The notes under the pieces are model-generated. The model was not told the origin of the DNA, did not search any database, and saw only the letters and a program-made list of their open reading frames with translations. Of a stretch of 8,766 nucleotides of DNA, positions 5,923 through 8,766 are shown piece after piece. The stretch covers positions 1 to 8,766 of the forward strand of contig CBDVEQ010000119.1 in the NCBI GenBank assembly GCA_965373045.1. Reading direction: 5' to 3'. The position numbers and the translations under genes were made by a program. This stretch comes from DAOVDI01 sp965373045 (lineage in GTDB: Bacteria; Acidobacteriota; Aminicenantia; Aminicenantales; Aminicenantaceae). The first letter of the stretch is position 1, and the number at the start of each line of letters is the position of its first letter.

Positions 5923-6844
5923 GTTCTTTTCCTCCTAGCAGCAGGTAGAGAACTGCCATTCTGACAGACACTCCGTTTTCCACTTGCTTCAGAATGACTG
6001 ATCGGTCGGATGATGCCAGGTCAGATGTCAGTTCAACTCCCTTGTTGACCGGACCGGGATGCATAATGATCACCTTTTTCTTGGCTTTTTTCAGTTTTTT
6101 TTCGGTAAGACTATAAAGAAATCTGTATTCCCTGATAGAGGGGTAGCTATTCTTCTGCTGACGTTCTTTCTGGATCCTGAGCATCATGATTACATCTGCG
6201 TCCTCAACAGCTCTGTCCATATCATAATTAACTTCCACTTTGAACTTCTCTAGTGATTCAGGAACAAGTGCAGGAGGGCCGGAAAGAATTATGCGAGCTC
6301 CGAGCTTATGCAGGCAAATAATATTTGACCGCGCTACACGGCTGTGCAGGATATCACCGACAATGACGACCTTTAATCCTTCGAATTTCTTTTTATTTTG
6401 CTTAATAGTGTAAGCGTCCAGTAAGGCCTGAGTCGGATGTTCATGGGCGCCATCTCCGGCATTGATGATATGAGAGCGGCAGAACGTACTGATATAATGG
6501 GGGGCTCCGGCAGCTGCATGCCTTATGATAATGGCATCTGCGTACATCGCTTCTAGATTTTCAACAGTATCTCGCAGACTTTCGCCCTTGAGCACACTGC
6601 TGGCCTGGCGGCTGAAGTTGATAATGTCAGCGCTTAATCTTTTCGCAGCAACTTCGAAAGAGCTGCGGGTCCTGGTGCTGGGCTCTAAAAAAAGATTGAT
6701 GATGGTTTTTCCTCTTAGCACTGGGACTTTTTTCACATCCCGAGTTGAAATGCCCTCCATTGATTCTGTGGTTTCCAGAATTGTGAGGATGTCTTTTTTT
6801 GATAGGTCTTGAATTCCCAGAAGATGTTTATGAAAAAAAGGCAA
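5906..6844 (-). CDS. pyrB: Aspartate carbamoyltransferase, catalytic chain
   Basis: The product joins carbamoyl phosphate and aspartate to give N-carbamoyl-aspartate, the committed step of pyrimidine synthesis. The 312 residues match the usual length. The carbamoyl-phosphate site FLEPSTRTRSSFE (52-64) is present, followed by the loop with Lys86 (VLKGES), GDGAHEHPTQALLD (130-143), GDILHSRVARSN (163-174), the aspartate-site MLRIQKERQ (221-229) and HPGPVNKGVE (262-271). The start is a TTG at 6844, supported by AGGAGG 5 nt upstream; the next in-frame Met (residue 29) would cut the fold. No pyrI regulatory subunit is nearby, so control is likely at the gene level through PyrR. Its stop lies 17 nt inside pyrC, and pyrR ends only 9 nt upstream. 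Confidence 0.97.
   Translation of the reverse strand: MPFFHKHLLGIQDLSKKDILTILETTESMEGISTRDVKKVPVLRGKTIINLFLEPSTRTRSSFEVAAKRLSADIINFSRQASSVLKGESLRDTVENLEAMYADAIIIRHAAAGAPHYISTFCRSHIINAGDGAHEHPTQALLDAYTIKQNKKKFEGLKVVIVGDILHSRVARSNIICLHKLGARIILSGPPALVPESLEKFKVEVNYDMDRAVEDADVIMMLRIQKERQQKNSYPSIREYRFLYSLTEKKLKKAKKKVIIMHPGPVNKGVELTSDLASSDRSVILKQVENGVSVRMAVLYLLLGGKERETTD
5931..5936 (-). promoter_or_regulatory. Perfect Shine-Dalgarno that fixes the GTG start of pyrC
   Basis: AGGAGG on the minus strand, 8 nt before GTG 5922 and inside the last codons of pyrB. It makes the 17-nt pyrB-pyrC overlap, rather than a later ATG, the convincing start. Confidence 0.85.
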
Positions 6845-6849
6845 TCTGT

Positions 6850-6855
6850 CCTCCT
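6850..6855 (-). promoter_or_regulatory. Perfect Shine-Dalgarno that fixes the TTG start of pyrB
   Basis: AGGAGG on the minus strand overlaps the pyrR stop codon (TAG, 6854-6856) and lies 5 nt before TTG 6844. Confidence 0.85.
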
Positions 6856-7408
6856 ATTGTATTTCAATCGGTTCTGTTATCAATACCTCATCGATATCGT
6901 CAAGTTCTTTAAGCCGAACTTTGACTTTTTCCCTCCTGGAGGTGGGAAGAAATTTTCCTGTGTAGTCTGCCTGTATTGGAAGTTCGCGGTGGCCGCGGTC
7001 GATGAAAACAAGGAGTTGGATGGATCTAGGGCGGCCCAAATCGAATAAGCTGTCCATGGCAGCGCGTATGGTTCTGCCTGTAAAGATCACGTCATCTACA
7101 AGGAGAATATCCTTATCTGATATGTCGAACCCGATTTCAGTCTTTTTGATGATGTGTTGTTTGTTCAGGTCTGAAAAATCATCCCTGTACAAAGTTGCAT
7201 CCAGGATTCCCAGAGGGACATCTTCATCTTCCAGGTTTTTGATCAGCTTTTGTATGCGCCTTGCAATATGGACTCCCCGTGTTCTGATTCCGACGATCAC
7301 AAGCTGTTTCAGATTTCTGTTGCGCTCGATAATCTCTGTGGTGATTCGCTGGAACACTCTTTTGATTTTTTTGGCATCCATGATCCGTGCTTTGATTTTT
7401 ACATCCAT
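6854..7408 (-). CDS. pyrR: PyrR, pyrimidine operon regulator / uracil phosphoribosyltransferase
   Basis: PyrR binds pyr mRNA in response to UMP/UTP and lowers expression; most members also convert uracil and PRPP to UMP. The 184-residue protein is a type I phosphoribosyltransferase fold of normal PyrR length. The PRPP-binding loop is LLVDDVIFTGRTIRAAMD (102-119), preceded by the PyrR-type ILDATLYRDD (68-77) and IGIRTRG-like VGIRTRG (39-45). It is followed by DRGHRELPIQADYTGK (137-152), which separates PyrR from ordinary Upp enzymes. ATG 7408 has AGGAG (7416-7420) 7 nt upstream. It heads the tight pyrR-pyrB-pyrC-rnc run, so it probably controls its own operon through the leader at 7409-7553, although I could not find the Bacillus-type binding loop there. 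Confidence 0.96.
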   Translation of the reverse strand: MDVKIKARIMDAKKIKRVFQRITTEIIERNRNLKQLVIVGIRTRGVHIARRIQKLIKNLEDEDVPLGILDATLYRDDFSDLNKQHIIKKTEIGFDISDKDILLVDDVIFTGRTIRAAMDSLFDLGRPRSIQLLVFIDRGHRELPIQADYTGKFLPTSRREKVKVRLKELDDIDEVLITEPIEIQ

Positions 7409-7415
7409 TGATTGG

Positions 7416-7496
7416 CTCCTGACAAGATTCTTGTTCTATTCTCCAATTGAGAGTATGGTGAAAAAAGAATCCAGATATGGTTAACAAAATCTTGTT
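7416..7496 (-). promoter_or_regulatory. Untranslated leader of the pyr operon with competing inverted repeats
   Basis: In minus-strand RNA order there are three pairings. A 5-bp hairpin AACAA-GAUU-UUGUU lies at 7496-7483. A 5-bp hairpin ACAAG-AAU-CUUGU lies at 7434-7422, one nt ahead of the AGGAG Shine-Dalgarno (7420-7416). An 8-bp long-range match joins ACAAGAUU (7495-7488) to AAUCUUGU (7429-7422), which would break both hairpins. This arrangement could be a two-state leader acting on pyrR translation. There is no run of T after the hairpins, so it is not a classical attenuator. The stems are short and AT-rich, so this is suggestive only. Confidence 0.3.
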
Positions 7497-7514
7497 TAAA
7501 AATGCCTTAACTGG

Positions 7515-7533
7515 AAAAAAATGTCAAGCTTGA
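7515..7533 (-). terminator. Possible weak ribF terminator overlapping a -35-like TTGACA
   Basis: About 20 nt after the ribF stop, the palindrome TCAAGCTTGA (7524-7533) is followed two nt later by a T7 run on the minus strand (7515-7521). The stem is at most a few paired bases around a 4-nt loop, so termination would be inefficient. The same bases contain a perfect TTGACA (7522-7527), a possible -35 for the pyr genes, but the -10 at 17-nt spacing (CATTTT) is only 3 of 6. Either reading could be right. The site suggests ribF and pyrR are at least partly separate transcripts. Confidence 0.3.
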
Positions 7534-7553
7534 ACTATATTCACATGGATTAT

Positions 7554-8483
7554 TCACGAGTCCATGTTTAGGTGAAAATAGGATTTGGCATGTTGTAAAT
7601 CAAGCTCGATCTGCTGTTTTAATTCCTCAGGCGAATCAAATCTGATCTCGTTCCTGAGCTTCTTTAAAAGGCAGATTTCCAATTCTTTTCCGTAAAGATC
7701 TTGATCAAAACCGATCAGATATGTTTCGATATGGGTTTTTTCCTGTTGAAAAGTTGGGTTGGTTCCGATATTGGTCAGAGAAGGAAAGAATTTTCCTTTC
7801 ATTTCTGTTTGCGTCAAGTATACTCCTGATGGCAGTAATTCATTAGAGGTCTGAATATTGGCCGTAGGAAAGCCAAGGGTTTTTCCTTTGGAACGGCCCT
7901 TTATGACATATCCGGATATCCTGTATGACCGTCCAAGGAGAATATTGGCCTTTTCTATTGCACCAGCCTCAATATATTGGCGGATTTTGCTGCTGCTGAC
8001 GATTTCTCTATTTTTAAGTACAGAGGGGATTGAAAAAACACGAAAGCCGTAGGAGGAACATAAGGTGTGAAGCATGTCGATATTGCCTTCACGATTTTTA
8101 CCGAAGAAAAAATTATCACCTACAATAATTTCTTTAGCATGAAGAGTGTTAACTAGGATATTGACCACAAAATCTTCGGCGGAAACCTGCGCAAAATGGT
8201 GATCAAAATGGAGGATAAATATAGTATCGACCTGAAATTCATTAAGGCTTTCGATCTTTTGATCTATCGTTTGGATCATTGATATTTTGTCTTTGCCAAG
8301 AACATTTTGCGGATGAGGAGAAAATATCACAACAGATGAAGGAAAATGGAGTTTTTTTGCGCGTTGATGGAGAAAATGCAAAATTCTTCGGTGTCCCAGA
8401 TGGATCCCATCAAAATTGCCAATAGAAAGGACTGTTTGTGCGCTGAATGAGGGTATGTTATCCAGACCATAAATTATTTTCAT
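7554..8483 (-). CDS. ribF: Bifunctional riboflavin kinase / FMN adenylyltransferase
   Basis: RibF phosphorylates riboflavin to FMN and then adenylates FMN to FAD. The 309-residue protein has both domains. The N-terminal nucleotidyltransferase domain (about 1-180) shows GNFDGIHLGH (22-31), FSPHP (54-58), VGDNFFFGKNREG (121-133) and SSSKIRQ (163-169). The C-terminal riboflavin kinase domain (about 183-305) shows GRSKGKTLGFPTANI (196-210), GVYL (220-223), SLTNIGTNPTF (235-245) and HIETYL (251-256) with catalytic Glu253. Length and order are standard. Asn124 in GDNF replaces the more common Asp of the GxDF motif, a variant I believe occurs in other RibF proteins. ATG 8483 has no clear Shine-Dalgarno sequence, which suggests modest translation. 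It is divergent from mazG, with its own promoter-like sequence in the shared 81 nt, and precedes the pyr genes on the same strand. Confidence 0.96.
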   Translation of the reverse strand: MKIIYGLDNIPSFSAQTVLSIGNFDGIHLGHRRILHFLHQRAKKLHFPSSVVIFSPHPQNVLGKDKISMIQTIDQKIESLNEFQVDTIFILHFDHHFAQVSAEDFVVNILVNTLHAKEIIVGDNFFFGKNREGNIDMLHTLCSSYGFRVFSIPSVLKNREIVSSSKIRQYIEAGAIEKANILLGRSYRISGYVIKGRSKGKTLGFPTANIQTSNELLPSGVYLTQTEMKGKFFPSLTNIGTNPTFQQEKTHIETYLIGFDQDLYGKELEICLLKKLRNEIRFDSPEELKQQIELDLQHAKSYFHLNMDS

Positions 8484-8505
8484 TGAAGAATTATGTAATA
8501 AGTTG

Positions 8506-8533
8506 TTGATGAAACGAAAAAAAATATTACAAT
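8506..8533 (+). promoter_or_regulatory. Candidate promoter for mazG
   Basis: TTGATG (8506-8511, 4 of 6) and TACAAT (8528-8533, 5 of 6) are 16 nt apart, placing transcription start near 8540, about 25 nt ahead of ATG 8565. Its -10 overlaps the -10 of the facing ribF candidate. Confidence 0.4.
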
Positions 8534-8552
8534 AATACTAATACTTAATCAA
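8524..8552 (-). promoter_or_regulatory. Candidate promoter for ribF
   Basis: On the minus strand TTGATT (8547-8552, 4 of 6) and TAATAT (8524-8529, 4 of 6) are 17 nt apart, giving a leader of about 35 nt before ATG 8483. Match quality is modest in AT-rich DNA. Confidence 0.3.
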
Positions 8553-8564
8553 GGAAACAGAGCT

Positions 8565-8766
8565 ATGAAAGAGAAAACAAAATTAAATGAGCAGTTCGAT
8601 ACACTGGTAACGATTCTGGACAGGTTGAGAAGCCGCAATGGCTGCCCCTGGGATAGAGAACAGAATAAAGATACAATCACAAACTATTTTCTTGAGGAAG
8701 TCTATGAAGCAGTAGATGCGCTTATCTCAGATGATGCTGGAGCTATTAAGGAAGAGTTGGGTGATG
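8565..8766 (+). CDS. mazG: MazG-type nucleoside triphosphate pyrophosphohydrolase (3' end outside window)
   Basis: Only the first 67 codons are present; the frame is open to the window edge. MazG enzymes hydrolyse NTPs to NMP and pyrophosphate, cleaning nucleotide pools and affecting (p)ppGpp in stress. Visible hallmarks are LRSRNGCPWDREQ (21-33), matching the family's GCPWD-x-E/K-Q motif, and the metal-binding halves EEVYE (44-48) and EELGD (63-67), which together fit the EExxE...ExxD all-alpha NTP-PPase pattern. ATG 8565 follows AAGGA (8551-8555) by 9 nt. It is divergent from ribF. The missing part should contain the rest of this domain and, in full-length MazG, a second copy of it. Confidence 0.93.
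   Translation, partial: MKEKTKLNEQFDTLVTILDRLRSRNGCPWDREQNKDTITNYFLEEVYEAVDALISDDAGAIKEELGD

Noticed and set aside
7002..7484. A 160-codon open frame on the plus strand opposite pyrR
   Set aside because: It is the antisense shadow of a well-supported pyrR gene; it has no recognisable domain and no reason to be coding.
1..8766. tRNA, rRNA, or defence-system genes
   Set aside because: No cloverleaf, rRNA-like stretch, nuclease/toxin or other defence module was recognised; apart from the DUF6599 gene the genes are housekeeping, signalling or transport families.

Overview
The window looks like ordinary chromosome from an AT-leaning, probably Gram-negative bacterium. Three things point towards a Desulfobacterota/deltaproteobacterial or Aminicenantes-like genome: an exported DUF6599-type protein, a two-gene phosphorelay/c-di-GMP signalling pair, and intergenic clutter of ATTCCC-N8-GGGAAT palindromes and short minisatellites. 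This placement is an inference from gene content; there is no rRNA or other decisive marker in the window.

Layout. Positions 1-53 hold two 24-nt-spaced repeats that look like the outer end of an insertion sequence whose body lies to the left. A forward gene for an exported DUF6599-family protein (242-1153) follows. The 197-nt gap after it (1154-1350) is packed with short repeats. Beyond it, on the minus strand, lie an HPt phosphotransfer protein (1351-1707) and a REC-GGDEF response regulator (1805-2683). The regulator is frameshifted near its 3' end. If the shift is corrected, the frame runs on to 1704 and overlaps the HPt start by 4 nt (ATGA), showing that the two were built as one translationally coupled unit. 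A forward AI-2E-family membrane transporter (2742-3791) is divergent from them.

The rest is a minus-strand housekeeping block read from right to left: ribF (FMN/FAD synthesis), a 145-nt leader, pyrR, pyrB, pyrC (pyrimidine regulation plus the second and third steps of UMP synthesis) and rnc (RNase III). From pyrR to rnc the genes are 9 nt apart, overlapping by 17 nt, and 19 nt apart, so they are very likely co-transcribed. pyrB and pyrC begin with TTG and GTG, each preceded by a perfect AGGAGG. At the right edge mazG (nucleotide pyrophosphohydrolase) starts on the plus strand, divergent from ribF across 81 nt that hold facing promoter-like sequences, and it runs off the window.

I do not see a clearly new multi-gene system. 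The points most worth a second look are the frameshifted diguanylate-cyclase domain with its restored ATGA junction, the repeat mosaic that supplies the HPt stop codon, an RNase III with Gly where a metal-ligand Asp normally sits, a possibly leaderless transporter mRNA, and the leader ahead of pyrR, which lacks a recognisable attenuator.
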